A stretch of DNA of 64,000 bases, taken from VBAU01 sp036005185 (GTDB taxonomy: Bacteria; Bacteroidota; Bacteroidia; Chitinophagales; Chitinophagaceae). Shown here piece by piece: positions 8,076-17,306 of this stretch. The notes beneath the pieces are model-generated. The model searched no databases. It was not told where the DNA came from and saw only the letters and a list, made by a program, of their open reading frames with translations. A program made the position numbers and the translations under genes. The DNA lies in NCBI GenBank assembly GCA_036005185.1, contig DASYQS010000049.1, forward strand, positions 124,001-188,000. The letters run 5' to 3'. Numbering within the stretch: position 1 is the stretch's first letter; every line of letters begins with the position of its first letter.

Positions 8076-8510
8076 ATGGCAACAATAAAACACCTTCTTC
8101 ATATCTCTGCCGCTAAAGAAAAAGTATATAACGCTCTTACAACAATTGAGGGCCTGGCTAATTGGTGGACAGTACAAACCAGCGGTGAAAGCAAGCCTGG
8201 CGGTAGTTTGGAATTTCGATTCGGCGAAATGGGTTATAATAAAATGAAAGTAACAGAATTAAAGCCTAACGAGCTTGTGAAATGGGAATGTATAGATGGG
8301 CCTCCGGATTGGATTGGCACCGCCATCAGCTTTCAATTGGATGAAAATGATAAAAAAACAAGAGTAAGATTTGAGCATGCAGGTTGGAAGGAGGCGAATG
8401 ACTTTTTTGGAGCTTGTTCTTTTTCCTGGGGAAGATATTTGGAAAGTCTCCGGCAATTGTGCCAGACAGGGAAAGGAGAAGCGTTTGGGAGTAAAGGATA
8501 CAGAAAATAA
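8076..8510 (+). CDS. SRPBCC (AHSA1-like) domain protein
   Basis: A 144-residue helix-grip protein with the classic AHSA1 pattern: ISAAKEKVYNALTTIEGLANWW at the N-terminus, GGSLEFRFGEMGYNKMKV in the middle, and FFGACSFSWGRYLESLRQ in the C-terminal helix. It starts six bases after the dinB-like gene. Proteins of this type are frequent neighbours of ECF42 sigma factors and YCII proteins. About 200 bases separate it from the sigma factor gene. I see no gene in that gap, only AT-rich sequence. Confidence 0.85.
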   Translation: MATIKHLLHISAAKEKVYNALTTIEGLANWWTVQTSGESKPGGSLEFRFGEMGYNKMKVTELKPNELVKWECIDGPPDWIGTAISFQLDENDKKTRVRFEHAGWKEANDFFGACSFSWGRYLESLRQLCQTGKGEAFGSKGYRK

Positions 8511-8711
8511 AAGAACAATACTTAAATCTGAAGATCTTGAAAGATTATTTATTCTCGTTCAGAGGCCATATAGCTGAACGCAAAGAAATTGTTAGAGGAT
8601 ATATTAGCACAAGCAGACAATCTGTAACAGCTATTCAGATTGGCAAGGGTTGTCCTATATTTAACTATAACGGCAATGTTGAAATAAGGGAAATAGCAAA
8701 AACATAATTGA

Positions 8712-9986
8712 TTGGTTTCCTCAAAAACCATTTATGAATTGACAGACCATCTTTTCCGGCATGAGTCAGGAAAAATGGTTTCTGTATTATCGAGACTTCT
8801 CGGTTTGCAAAATCTCGAAACAGCGCAGGACATAGTACAGGATACTTTGTTACAAGCCATGAATACATGGAGTTACAATGGTGTTCCCGACAATCCATCT
8901 GCATGGTTGTACCGTGTAGCAAAAAATAAAGCTGTTGATTTTTTACGTCGAAAAAAAAAGTTCAAGGAAATCACTCCGCAATATTCTTATCTGCTTCAAT
9001 CAGAATATAGTCTTGCCTCAACCGTAAATAATTTGTTTTTGGAAAACGAAATACAAGATAGTCAGCTGAGAATGATGTTTGCCTGCAGTCACCCATCCAT
9101 TACTGAAGAATCTCAAATTGCCTTAACCTTAAAAACACTGTGTGGTTTAAGCATAAATGAAATTGCAAAAGCTTTTTTGACAAATGAAGAAACCATCAGC
9201 AAAAGAATATACAGGGCTAAAGAAAAAATAAAGCTTGAAAAAATAGAATTAAACGTGCCGCAAGGGAAAAAATTACCCGAGCGCTTGGATGTAGTTTTAA
9301 AATCATTGTATCTTTTATTCAATGAGGGTTATAATTCTTCGCATCCGGACCAGCTTATCCGTGATGATCTTTGTCAGGAAGCAACGAGGCTTACTTATCT
9401 TCTCACCACCCATACAATAACTAATTTGCCGCGTACGAATGCATTGCTGTCGTTAATGTGTTTTCAGGCATCAAGGCTACAGGCCAGGTTAGACGATAAA
9501 GGGAATATCATTTTACTAAAACATCAAGACCGAAGCAAATGGTACAAGCCGTTGATTGAAAGAGGACTTGCCTATTTGGAGCTGGCCACCGAAATTTTTG
9601 ATAAAGAGCCTTCCAATTATCATATTGAAGCTGCCATAGCATCGTTACATGCCTCCTCTCCCGCATTTGAAAAAACAGACTGGAAATCCATTTATCATTT
9701 ATATGAAATATTATACAGGTTGCAGCCCGTTCCAATCGTAGCATTAAATAAAGCTATTGCATCAGCTTACGCTATTAGTAAAGAAAATGCTCTTGACCAG
9801 CTTCTAAAAATAAAAGGTCTGGAAAACTATTATCTCTATTACACTTCGATTGGCGAAATTTATTACGAACTCCAAAACAAGGAAAAGGCAAAAAAGTTCT
9901 ACGAAAAAGCTTTGCCCCTTACGAGGTCGCGTCAGGAACGACAACTGCTCATCAACAAGATCAATAACTGTGAAACTGTAGAATAA
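8712..9986 (+). CDS. ECF42-type RNA polymerase sigma factor with C-terminal TPR-like extension
   Basis: A 424-residue sigma factor. Region 2 (AQDIVQDTLLQAM near residue 37, YRVAKNKAVDFLRRKKKF near 73) and region 4 (TLKTLCGLSINEIAKAFLTNEETISKRIYRAKEKI near 140) fill the first 180 residues. The rest is the long helical extension typical of the ECF42 group, including DDLCQEATRLTYLL and ERGLAYLELATEIF. In known members this extension is needed for activity, and the typical target or neighbour is a YCII/DGPF protein, as found here twice. The frame opens with a TTG at 8712 directly after a stop codon. The nearest ATG (8734) is out of frame, so the start is TTG 8712 or TTG 8739. A nine-A run at 8951-8959 is harmless in frame. 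Confidence 0.88.
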   Translation: MVSSKTIYELTDHLFRHESGKMVSVLSRLLGLQNLETAQDIVQDTLLQAMNTWSYNGVPDNPSAWLYRVAKNKAVDFLRRKKKFKEITPQYSYLLQSEYSLASTVNNLFLENEIQDSQLRMMFACSHPSITEESQIALTLKTLCGLSINEIAKAFLTNEETISKRIYRAKEKIKLEKIELNVPQGKKLPERLDVVLKSLYLLFNEGYNSSHPDQLIRDDLCQEATRLTYLLTTHTITNLPRTNALLSLMCFQASRLQARLDDKGNIILLKHQDRSKWYKPLIERGLAYLELATEIFDKEPSNYHIEAAIASLHASSPAFEKTDWKSIYHLYEILYRLQPVPIVALNKAIASAYAISKENALDQLLKIKGLENYYLYYTSIGEIYYELQNKEKAKKFYEKALPLTRSRQERQLLINKINNCETVE

Positions 9987-10028
9987 TTTCCTCTTAGCAC
10001 AAGGCACAGCTTTTGCACATAATTGGTC

Positions 10029-11654
10029 ATGAAAACAATTTTGTCTTTACTATTCGGCTATAGTTTACTTGTTGCTTGCAATAATGCTGATATTCAAAGC
10101 AGCGACAATAAACAAGAAAGTGAAAAAAATGTAAGCTCAAGAGATAAAAGTATCAATGCCAGTAATTCATATTCTGATCTTTTTTTGGATAGTACCCAAA
10201 TGGAAATCTTCATTAAGCAAAAAAATCTTCCCGACTCCGTTGCCAGGCGCATGCGCAGCTTTTATAATACACGTAATTATCAGTACGCCTGGTTTAGCAG
10301 CGATGGTTTAACAGAGCAGGCCAGAGGATTTTGGAATCTTCATGATTATGTTACAACATACGATCCCGACTCATCACTGAAAGATAAAGCTCTGCAAAAA
10401 AAAATGGATAACCTGATTACAGAAGATGAACTTTCAGTAAGTGCATCTGATAAAACTTTTTTAAACACTGAACTAAAGCTTACCCAACATTTTATTCTCT
10501 ATATGTTACATAACTATGAAAAAGGCTATGTAAAAAGAAAGGAGATGGAGCGTTTTATTCCCAGAAAAAAAGAAGACGCTTTAAAGCTTGCAGACTCCAT
10601 AGTTAATAAAAAGCATAAAGATGATAAGTATTTCGAAGATGTAAACCAATCATACAGCACACTGAAAGATCAATTGAGCAAGTACTTAGATATTGCAAGA
10701 AAAGGAGGATGGCCGCAAGTGAATACAATTAAAAAGAAATTAAAAAAAGGGGTGACCGCTCCTGAAATAGCGATCATAAAAAAAAGATTACAGATAAGCG
10801 GTGATCTCCCCGGCAATGACACCAGTCAGGTTTTTAATGATACGCTGGAAATAGCGGTTAAAAATTTTCAAGAGCGTCATGGGTATAATCCATCGGGCAA
10901 TATCAGTGACTCGCTGATAAATGAAATGAATGTGCCTGTTACAAAAAGAATACAGCAGATATTGATGAATATGGATCGCATGCGATGGTTAGCGGCACAA
11001 CCCAAAGGAAATCTCATCGTGGTAAATATTCCCGAATTTGTTTTGCATTTGTATGAAGGTGACCAAAAAGTTTTTGATATAGATGTGGTAGTAGGCAAAG
11101 AAGGACACAATACCATGATGTTCAATGGCGATTTAAACCAAGTTGTTTTTTGCCCTTATTGGAATGTGCCTCCAAGTATTATAACGCATGAAATACTTCC
11201 TGAAATGGAAAAAAATCCTAATTACCTGGCTAAGGAGAATATGGAAATAACGGGTGAAGAAGATGGATTACCTGTAATTCGTCAAAAACCCGGTGGAAAA
11301 AATGCACTTGGTAGGGTAAAATTTTTATTTCCTAACAGTTTCAATATTTATCTGCACGACACTCCGGTAAAAAGTTTGTTTCAAAAAGATAAGCGTGCAT
11401 ATAGTCATGGATGTATTCGTTTAAAAGAGCCTGAAAAGTTTGCCAATTATGTATTACGCAATCAACCCGAATGGACACCCGAAAAAATTGAGGAAGCGAT
11501 GAACAGCGGTGAGCAAAAATTCGTTAAAGTAAAAAATCCAATCCCGGTTGTCATAACCTATTATACAGCCTGGGTTGACGAGAAAGGTTTGCTCAATTTT
11601 AGGGAAGACATTTATGGTCATGATGCAAGCTTGGCCTTAAAAATGTTTTTATAA
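10029..11654 (+). CDS. Murein L,D-transpeptidase lipoprotein (YkuD domain)
   Basis: This enzyme forms 3-3 cross-links in peptidoglycan or attaches proteins to it. The protein of about 541 residues begins with a lipoprotein signal ending in LLVACNN, so it should be anchored in a membrane facing the periplasm. A central peptidoglycan-binding-like domain (residues about 240-310) precedes the YkuD domain. The catalytic motif is YSHGCIRL near residue 464, with the family histidine in IYLHDTP upstream. The architecture resembles the YcbB/LdtD type. I prefer the ATG at 10029 to a TTG two codons upstream because it gives a clean signal peptide. It stands alone after the sigma factor gene. Confidence 0.9.
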   Translation: MKTILSLLFGYSLLVACNNADIQSSDNKQESEKNVSSRDKSINASNSYSDLFLDSTQMEIFIKQKNLPDSVARRMRSFYNTRNYQYAWFSSDGLTEQARGFWNLHDYVTTYDPDSSLKDKALQKKMDNLITEDELSVSASDKTFLNTELKLTQHFILYMLHNYEKGYVKRKEMERFIPRKKEDALKLADSIVNKKHKDDKYFEDVNQSYSTLKDQLSKYLDIARKGGWPQVNTIKKKLKKGVTAPEIAIIKKRLQISGDLPGNDTSQVFNDTLEIAVKNFQERHGYNPSGNISDSLINEMNVPVTKRIQQILMNMDRMRWLAAQPKGNLIVVNIPEFVLHLYEGDQKVFDIDVVVGKEGHNTMMFNGDLNQVVFCPYWNVPPSIITHEILPEMEKNPNYLAKENMEITGEEDGLPVIRQKPGGKNALGRVKFLFPNSFNIYLHDTPVKSLFQKDKRAYSHGCIRLKEPEKFANYVLRNQPEWTPEKIEEAMNSGEQKFVKVKNPIPVVITYYTAWVDEKGLLNFREDIYGHDASLALKMFL

Positions 11655-11785
11655 CCAGTATTCCGGATAAATTCAGATGATTTAGCCTCTCACTTCATGT
11701 CAGTCATATTACCTGCAAGATTGACTTATGAACCTTCTGTGCATTTTGTATATTTATAGAGGGTCTAATCTTTTTAAATCTCAGG

Positions 11786-13597
11786 ATGAAAATAATATCA
11801 GTCATATGTTTTACATCCATTTTAATATCATCTCCTTCGCTTGCTCAGTTTAGCCAGAAAGAAAATGATCTTATCTCCGCTTATCAACGAGCAACTGACG
11901 ATGCAGGAAAAATAGATGCCCTTGACGAATTAGCCGAATATTATTATATCTATAAACTAGAAAAAAAAGCCGATAGCATTTTACAGGTGCAACTCTCGAT
12001 AGCAGAATTGTCAAACGATAAGGATTTGATATTCAAGACACTTTTCAGCAATGCCATTTTGAATATAAATTCCTGGACGGGTATTGAAACATTTGACAGA
12101 ACAACAAAGTTTATAGAAAAAGGCCTCAATTATGCCAAAGAATCCGGAAGAGATGATTACATGGCTTTAGCGTATATCAGGATGGCCAATATTTTAAAAA
12201 AAAGAGGGTTATATGACAACGCTATTCAACAAGCGACTCTTGCATTTTCTTCGTTGGGAAATATTCCATCAGATTCCTTGAGAACAATATTATATACTGA
12301 ACTGGGAGATATCTATAAAGAAAAGGGAGGTGTTGTTCCCGCATACAAAAATTACAATAATGCATTTGATATTGCATACAAACTAAAAAATACAGCCCTC
12401 GAATCTGCTGTTTATCATAATTATGCATCACTCTATCAATCCCTCGGAGATAATGAACTGGCAAAAGAAAATCTTAAAAAAAGCCTCGCACTTAATTCAT
12501 CGGGCAATAATACAGAAGGATTACTGAAAGATTACATTGCACTGGCAAGGCTAACAGATGAAAAGCAATACATTGAAAAAGCATATCATCTGGCAGATTC
12601 AATACATTCCGAAAAGTACAGGCTTTTCAGTAAACGTCTTATGTTTACCTACTATATGGTCAAGGAAGGTAACAGTGCTGCAACGTTTGATTATTTTTAC
12701 AAGAACGAAGATCTGTTACAATCATACAAAAATAGTGGCATCTCTTATTTTTACTGGACGCTGGGAAACATTTATCGCTATTCGAACCAACCCGATTCTG
12801 CTATTCATTATTATAAGTTTGCAGAAACGGAACTGGAAAAAATATACAGCGATAAGAACACAAGGCTTATAATATACCTGGGATTAGCTGATACCTATTA
12901 TTATTATTATACCCGGGATAACACAACCGAAGCCATCCACTATTACGAAAAAGCATATGCTGTAGCAAAAGAATTGAATTCCTTAAATAATTTAACAGCG
13001 ATTACATCGGCATTGGCAGTCCTTTATGCCAGGCAATCAAATTTTAAGCAAGCTTATGATTTTGCGCAACAGGAAACTCATTATAAAGACACTTTACAAA
13101 AACTCGCCGCTCAGCGTGATGTAGTGCGTCTTGAAGTGGACAGGGAAAATAAAAGGCATGAAAAAGACATGCAGGACCTTGCTGATAAAACACTGAGAAA
13201 AAGAAATCTCCAGTATATGGCTATCACCATTGTGTTAGCCATCCTGTTTTTACTTATGCTGATCATTGGAATGTTTCCGGTTTCAAAATTCACTATTAAG
13301 CTGCTCGGATACTTTGCTTTTATTTCACTGTTTGAATTCATCATCGTGCTGATTGATAGTTTTATTCACAGACTTGCACATGGAGAACCTTTAAAAATCT
13401 GGCTGATCAAAATCGGGTTGATTGCTTTACTGGTACCTTTCCAGCATTATCTTGAGCATGGACTTATAAAATTCCTTGCAAGTCGTAAACTGATAGCAGC
13501 AAGAAATAAGTTCTCTCTAAAAAAGATCTGGCTGAACATAAAACAACCTTCCTCAAAAGCCGGAACCGACATTGACGAAGATACAGCGGTGTTGTAA
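11786..13597 (+). CDS. Secreted TPR protein with C-terminal membrane domain
   Basis: A 603-residue protein with an N-terminal signal peptide ending in SLAQ. At least six tetratricopeptide-like repeats follow (residues about 30-440, for example LGDIYKEKGGVVPAYKNYNNA and YHNYASLYQSLGDNELAKENL), then a coiled coil rich in charged residues (440-475). Three to four membrane segments come next (about 478-575), and the cytoplasmic tail is basic. This is the layout of Bacteroidota TPR sensor proteins, but the kinase or LuxR output domain usual after the coiled coil is replaced by a membrane domain I do not recognise. Function unknown. Confidence 0.75.
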   Translation: MKIISVICFTSILISSPSLAQFSQKENDLISAYQRATDDAGKIDALDELAEYYYIYKLEKKADSILQVQLSIAELSNDKDLIFKTLFSNAILNINSWTGIETFDRTTKFIEKGLNYAKESGRDDYMALAYIRMANILKKRGLYDNAIQQATLAFSSLGNIPSDSLRTILYTELGDIYKEKGGVVPAYKNYNNAFDIAYKLKNTALESAVYHNYASLYQSLGDNELAKENLKKSLALNSSGNNTEGLLKDYIALARLTDEKQYIEKAYHLADSIHSEKYRLFSKRLMFTYYMVKEGNSAATFDYFYKNEDLLQSYKNSGISYFYWTLGNIYRYSNQPDSAIHYYKFAETELEKIYSDKNTRLIIYLGLADTYYYYYTRDNTTEAIHYYEKAYAVAKELNSLNNLTAITSALAVLYARQSNFKQAYDFAQQETHYKDTLQKLAAQRDVVRLEVDRENKRHEKDMQDLADKTLRKRNLQYMAITIVLAILFLLMLIIGMFPVSKFTIKLLGYFAFISLFEFIIVLIDSFIHRLAHGEPLKIWLIKIGLIALLVPFQHYLEHGLIKFLASRKLIAARNKFSLKKIWLNIKQPSSKAGTDIDEDTAVL

Positions 13598-13608
13598 TTA
13601 AAAGGTCT

Positions 13609-14040
13609 TTATTGACTGCTCACCGGAATACCACAATCAGCAGGCGGCGGACAAATGCTTCCAAAGTCATTTTCGCTACCGAGCTTTCCCGAGGGTTTAA
13701 AAATTGTGCGGAAGTCATAATAAGTATACTCTTCTTTATTATTTTTCTTTTTCATCAGTTGGATAATTATTGTGGTCCGGAAATCTCCCTGGGGAACAGT
13801 ATAGGCAGCCGCAATGAACTTAAGCCGGTCCGATCCTTTTAAGAATTCTCTTAGGAATTCATCATCCATCGTAATTTGTTGTATAACCTGCGAAGGGTCG
13901 CTGGTAATTAAATTTTTATAATTATTCATCATTTCCTCAACTGTTTTCATTGGAAGAGTTGGATAAGTTGCCTCTTTCTCATTGCTGCATGAAGAGAAAA
14001 AAACCAGGAAAACTGCCAGTAATAGAATTATCTTTTTCAT
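13609..14040 (-). CDS. Hypothetical lipoprotein
   Basis: About 143 residues from the ATG at 14040, which gives a lipoprotein signal (LLLAVFLVFFSSCSN) with the cysteine at the expected position. A start 19 codons upstream would bury that signal and is unlikely. The mature part has no domain I recognise. It holds a predicted alpha-plus-beta region with KFIAAAYTVPQGDFRTTIII and ends in ICPPPADCGIPVSSQ, with two cysteines. It is convergent with the TPR protein and divergent from the GNAT-like gene. Likely attached to a membrane. Confidence 0.7.
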   Translation of the reverse strand: MKKIILLLAVFLVFFSSCSNEKEATYPTLPMKTVEEMMNNYKNLITSDPSQVIQQITMDDEFLREFLKGSDRLKFIAAAYTVPQGDFRTTIIIQLMKKKNNKEEYTYYDFRTIFKPSGKLGSENDFGSICPPPADCGIPVSSQ

Positions 14041-14143
14041 AACAAAAGTTTTGGTTTCTATAAATATACTCTTTTGAGCTAATAAAACCGCCCGCATTGT
14101 GCAACGAAAACGGTTTTGATCCCTATTTTTGCCCGGCAGATAT

Positions 14144-15307
14144 ATGCATCTTCACGAAGTAACAGACAAACGATCAGCTCATGAGTTTATCATGGTGAAT
14201 CTAGAGATCAATAAAAATGATCCCAATTATATCCGCCCGCTCGATAAGGACATCCATGACGTTTTTAACACTAAAAAAAATAAAACATTCAGGCACGGTG
14301 AGGCCAAAAGATGGATACTAAAAGACGAGAAAGGAAACCTCATTGGCCGTATTGCAGCTTTCGTAAACAAGAAATATAAAACAAAAGGTGACGATGGTGT
14401 CGTTGGAGGCGTTGGTTTTTTTGATTGCATCAATGACCAGTACGCTGCGGACATGTTGTTTGATGTGGCAAAACATTGGCTAATGCAACGTGATATGTAC
14501 GCTATGGATGGCCCGATCAATTTTGGTGAAAGAGACCGGTGGTGGGGGTTGCTTGTGGAAGGGTTTGAGCCCCCTGTTTATTGTCTTAACTATAACCCAT
14601 CCTATTACCGGCAGTTATTTGAAAACTATGGTTTCAAAATTTTCTTTAATCAATATTGCTATGCATTAAAAGTAAAAGATCCATTGACAGAAAAATTTTA
14701 TATGCGACATGCGAAATTCAGTGGCGATCCTGCCGTTTCTGCCAGGCATATCAAAAAAAATCAACTTGAAAAATTTGCCGTTGATTTTGTTACGGTCTAT
14801 AATAAAGCCTGGTCAGGTCACGGCGGATTAAAAATTTTGAATAAAGAAATAGTTTTGAAAACTTTTAAAACTATGAAGCCGGTAATGGATGAGCGTGTGA
14901 CGTGGTTTACTTATCATAAAGATGAGCCTGTAGCTATTTGGATTAACCTGCCTGATCTAAATCAATGGTTCAAATATCTGGACGGTCGTTTTGACTGGTG
15001 GGGTAAATTAAAATTTCTTTGGATAAAAAAAACCAAGTCATGCAAAAAATTTACAGGTCTTGTCTTTGGCATTGTTCCAGAATGGCAGGGAACAGGCATT
15101 GAAAGCTTTATGATTGTGGAAGCTGCTAAAATTATACAAGGTAAAATGCTGTATGATGATTTTGAAATGCAATGGATAGGAGATTTTAACCCTAAAATGA
15201 TAAATATTGCTGAAAGCCTAGGCACTCATCCCAGCCGACGGTTAATTACTTACCGCTATTTATTTGACCAAACAAAAGAGTTTAAGCGACACCCCATACT
15301 TGTGTAA
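14144..15307 (+). CDS. GNAT-like (YghO-type) protein
   Basis: About 387 residues, resembling the large GNAT-fold proteins annotated as YghO-like or simply hypothetical in Bacteroidota. Visible features are RHGEAKRWILKDEKGNLIGR near residue 45, GGVGFFDCINDQYAADML near 86, the GPINFGERDRWWGLLVEGF segment and, in the second half, FGIVPEWQGTGIESFMI, which looks like an acyl-CoA-binding turn. The ATG at 14144 is preferred to a TTG five codons upstream. It is a single gene, divergent from the lipoprotein and 97 bases upstream of dnaX. The acceptor is unknown. Confidence 0.7.
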   Translation: MHLHEVTDKRSAHEFIMVNLEINKNDPNYIRPLDKDIHDVFNTKKNKTFRHGEAKRWILKDEKGNLIGRIAAFVNKKYKTKGDDGVVGGVGFFDCINDQYAADMLFDVAKHWLMQRDMYAMDGPINFGERDRWWGLLVEGFEPPVYCLNYNPSYYRQLFENYGFKIFFNQYCYALKVKDPLTEKFYMRHAKFSGDPAVSARHIKKNQLEKFAVDFVTVYNKAWSGHGGLKILNKEIVLKTFKTMKPVMDERVTWFTYHKDEPVAIWINLPDLNQWFKYLDGRFDWWGKLKFLWIKKTKSCKKFTGLVFGIVPEWQGTGIESFMIVEAAKIIQGKMLYDDFEMQWIGDFNPKMINIAESLGTHPSRRLITYRYLFDQTKEFKRHPILV

Positions 15308-15310
15308 AAG

Positions 15311-15337
15311 TTCTTAGCTCTAGTTTTAGATTCTAAG
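15311..15337. repeat. Degenerate heptameric repeat
   Basis: The stretch after the GNAT-like stop codon reads as diverged 7-base units: TTCTTAG, CTCTAGT, TTTAGAT, TCTAAGT. It is the weakest member of the heptameric family listed here, recognised mainly by its position at a gene end. Confidence 0.4.
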
Positions 15338-15359
15338 TTTTTTAAAGGAACGAAATAGC

Positions 15360-15367
15360 TAAATTTG
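15360..15367 (+). promoter_or_regulatory. Candidate -7 element for dnaX
   Basis: TAAATTTG fits TAnnTTTG and lies 37 bases upstream of the dnaX start codon. The -33 region is only a run of T's, so this is a moderate match. Confidence 0.4.
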
Positions 15368-15404
15368 TCCGAATCACAGAATAACTGAGAACAACAGAAC
15401 TTTC

Positions 15405-17186
15405 ATGGACAAATTCATTGTTTCAGCTAGAAAATACCGGCCGCAGACTTTTGAAACGGTTATTGGACAGGCGCATATTACCACTACTTTAAAAAATGCG
15501 ATTAAAAATAACCAATTGGCTCATGCTTTTTTGTTTTGCGGGCCAAGAGGTGTAGGTAAAACGACTTGTGCGAGAATATTAGCCAAAACGATAAACTGTG
15601 AAAACAAAACGGTTGATGGAGAAGCCTGCAACACCTGTAATTCCTGCATTTCTTTTAATGAAGGCACTTCCCTGAATATTCATGAACTAGATGCAGCCAG
15701 TAATAATTCTGTTGACGACATAAGAACTCTTGTTGACCAGGTTCGCTTTACACCACAGGCGGGCAAATACAAAGTATATATCATTGACGAAGTTCATATG
15801 CTTAGCTCTTCTGCCTTCAACGCCTTTTTGAAAACACTGGAGGAACCACCACCCTATGCTATTTTTATTTTGGCTACTACGGAAAAGCATAAAATACTCC
15901 CTACTATCTTAAGCCGGTGCCAAATCTTCGATTTCAAACGCATCACTATTAATGATACGGTTGAGCATCTTCAAGAAATTAGTGAAAAGGAGAATATAAA
16001 GGCTGATAAAACATCCCTTCAGCTGATCGCTCAAAAAAGCGAGGGCTGCATGCGCGATGCTTTGAGCATACTTGATAAAATTGTAAGCTTTACCAATGGC
16101 GAAGTAAATTATCAGAATACATTAGAGCATCTCAATATTTTAGATGCGGATTATTATTTTAAGTTGATCCAATGCATGCAAGAACAGGACCTTTCCAGTG
16201 CTATGCTGCTTTACGATGATATTAACCGTAAAGGCTTTGAAGGCGATATGGTGTTGAATGGATTTGCTGAATTTATCCGAAACCTTCTGGTATGTAAGGA
16301 TGAAAAAAGCGCCGCTTTGCTTGAGGTGGTAGAAGGTTTTAGAGAAAAGTATATCAGCACAGCAAAAGAAATTCCGGCAGGCTACCTCATTAGTGCTTTG
16401 AATATTTTAAATGAAACGGAGATCAATTACAAAGCCGCCCGCAATAAACGCTTGCATGTTGAGCTGGCATTGATTAAACTTTGTTACCTGGCGCAGGCAA
16501 TAGAGCTAGCCAATGAGACAAACGGAGTAATTAAAAAAAAACTAGTTGAGACGGCGAAACCGGTTGCGTTTAGAAAAATTGAGCCAATTGAAATTGAGAA
16601 CAAGGCAAAAGTTAAAAGTCTGAAGTCTGAGGCAAAGCTGATTATCGAAACTGTAACTGAAGAAAAAGTTTTAAAAGAAGAATCTCCGGTTTACAATAAA
16701 CAAGAAGCCAGAAATCAAAAGCCGGAAGCCAAACTTGCTGCGCTTGATAAGATACGCAAGCAGGTAAGAGGGAATGGAAATGGTGAAAACGGTAGTGGTG
16801 TTTCGCCAAAGCCTATTCAGTTAGAAGAATTGCAGCAGGCCTGGAACGAGTATGCCGCAAAACTAAAGGAAGAAAAAAATCCTGCTGGCCAAAATTTTGA
16901 AATGGCTGAGCTTCGCATTCAAGACGACAACAGTTTCATTGCTCTTGTTTATAACAATATCCAACTAAGGTTTATCGAACAGCAGGGATTAAAAGTTTCT
17001 CAATTCCTTAGAGAAAAATTGCAGAACAGTCTGCTTCAATTTTATATCGTAATGCAGGAAAATACAGGAACAAGTTCTCCTATTGAGGCTCCACTTACTT
17101 CCAGAGAGCAGTTTCAAAAAATGGCCGAGCAATATCCTCTTGTGAAAGAATTAAAAGATCGATTAAGATTAGAGCTAGACTACTAG
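15405..17186 (+). CDS. dnaX: DNA polymerase III subunits gamma and tau
   Basis: The clamp-loader ATPase that loads the sliding clamp and bridges polymerases at the fork. The 593-residue protein has Walker A GPRGVGKTT near residue 46, zinc-binding cysteines (CENKTVDGEACNTCNSC) near 66-84, Walker B DEVHML near 128, the SRC motif ILSRCQIF near 169, and sensor 2 GCMRDALSILDKI near 210. The clamp-loader core ends near residue 370, followed by a variable linker and a tau-like C-terminus. A nine-A run at codons 377-379 has stop codons right behind it in both other frames. This suggests a short gamma product by slippage, as known for Thermus dnaX. The linker also contains in-frame heptameric repeats. 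Confidence 0.97.
   Translation: MDKFIVSARKYRPQTFETVIGQAHITTTLKNAIKNNQLAHAFLFCGPRGVGKTTCARILAKTINCENKTVDGEACNTCNSCISFNEGTSLNIHELDAASNNSVDDIRTLVDQVRFTPQAGKYKVYIIDEVHMLSSSAFNAFLKTLEEPPPYAIFILATTEKHKILPTILSRCQIFDFKRITINDTVEHLQEISEKENIKADKTSLQLIAQKSEGCMRDALSILDKIVSFTNGEVNYQNTLEHLNILDADYYFKLIQCMQEQDLSSAMLLYDDINRKGFEGDMVLNGFAEFIRNLLVCKDEKSAALLEVVEGFREKYISTAKEIPAGYLISALNILNETEINYKAARNKRLHVELALIKLCYLAQAIELANETNGVIKKKLVETAKPVAFRKIEPIEIENKAKVKSLKSEAKLIIETVTEEKVLKEESPVYNKQEARNQKPEAKLAALDKIRKQVRGNGNGENGSGVSPKPIQLEELQQAWNEYAAKLKEEKNPAGQNFEMAELRIQDDNSFIALVYNNIQLRFIEQQGLKVSQFLREKLQNSLLQFYIVMQENTGTSSPIEAPLTSREQFQKMAEQYPLVKELKDRLRLELDY
16533..16541 (+). other. Nine-A run in dnaX, candidate slippage or frameshift site
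   Basis: In frame the site reads ATT AAA AAA AAA CTA. Adding one A, or a -1 ribosomal shift, gives ATT AAA AAA AAA ACT AGT TGA. Removing one A gives ATT AAA AAA AAC TAG. Either shift ends the protein at about 379-381 residues, directly after the clamp-loader core. This is the arrangement known to make gamma in Thermus thermophilus by transcriptional slippage. Confidence 0.65.
16614..16733 (+). repeat. In-frame heptameric repeats in the dnaX linker
   Basis: Two short arrays with a 7-base period lie in the linker: AAGTCTG repeated near 16617-16632, and AAGCCAG, AAATCAA, AAGCCGG, AAGCCAA at about 16704-16731. They encode the repetitive SLKSEAK and QEARNQKPEAK segments. Confidence 0.6.
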
Positions 17187-17306
17187 TTTTAAATCCAGTT
17201 CTTCAGTTAAACTTTGTCCATGTGAGTTATTCACATTCTCATTGTCAATTTCTATTCATCAAATTGCCTTAATTTCGGCCTCTCGAATCTAAATTGAAAA
17301 TATCTT

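Noticed and set aside
8511..8711. A possible extra gene between the SRPBCC and sigma factor genes
   Set aside because: All frames are broken by stops, and none of the translations resembles a known protein.
8951..8959. A nine-A run in the ECF sigma factor gene as a possible frameshift switch
   Set aside because: Neither shifted frame stops at once: one runs about 17 codons and the other further. The encoded lysines also fit the conserved region, so I see no sign of a designed switch.
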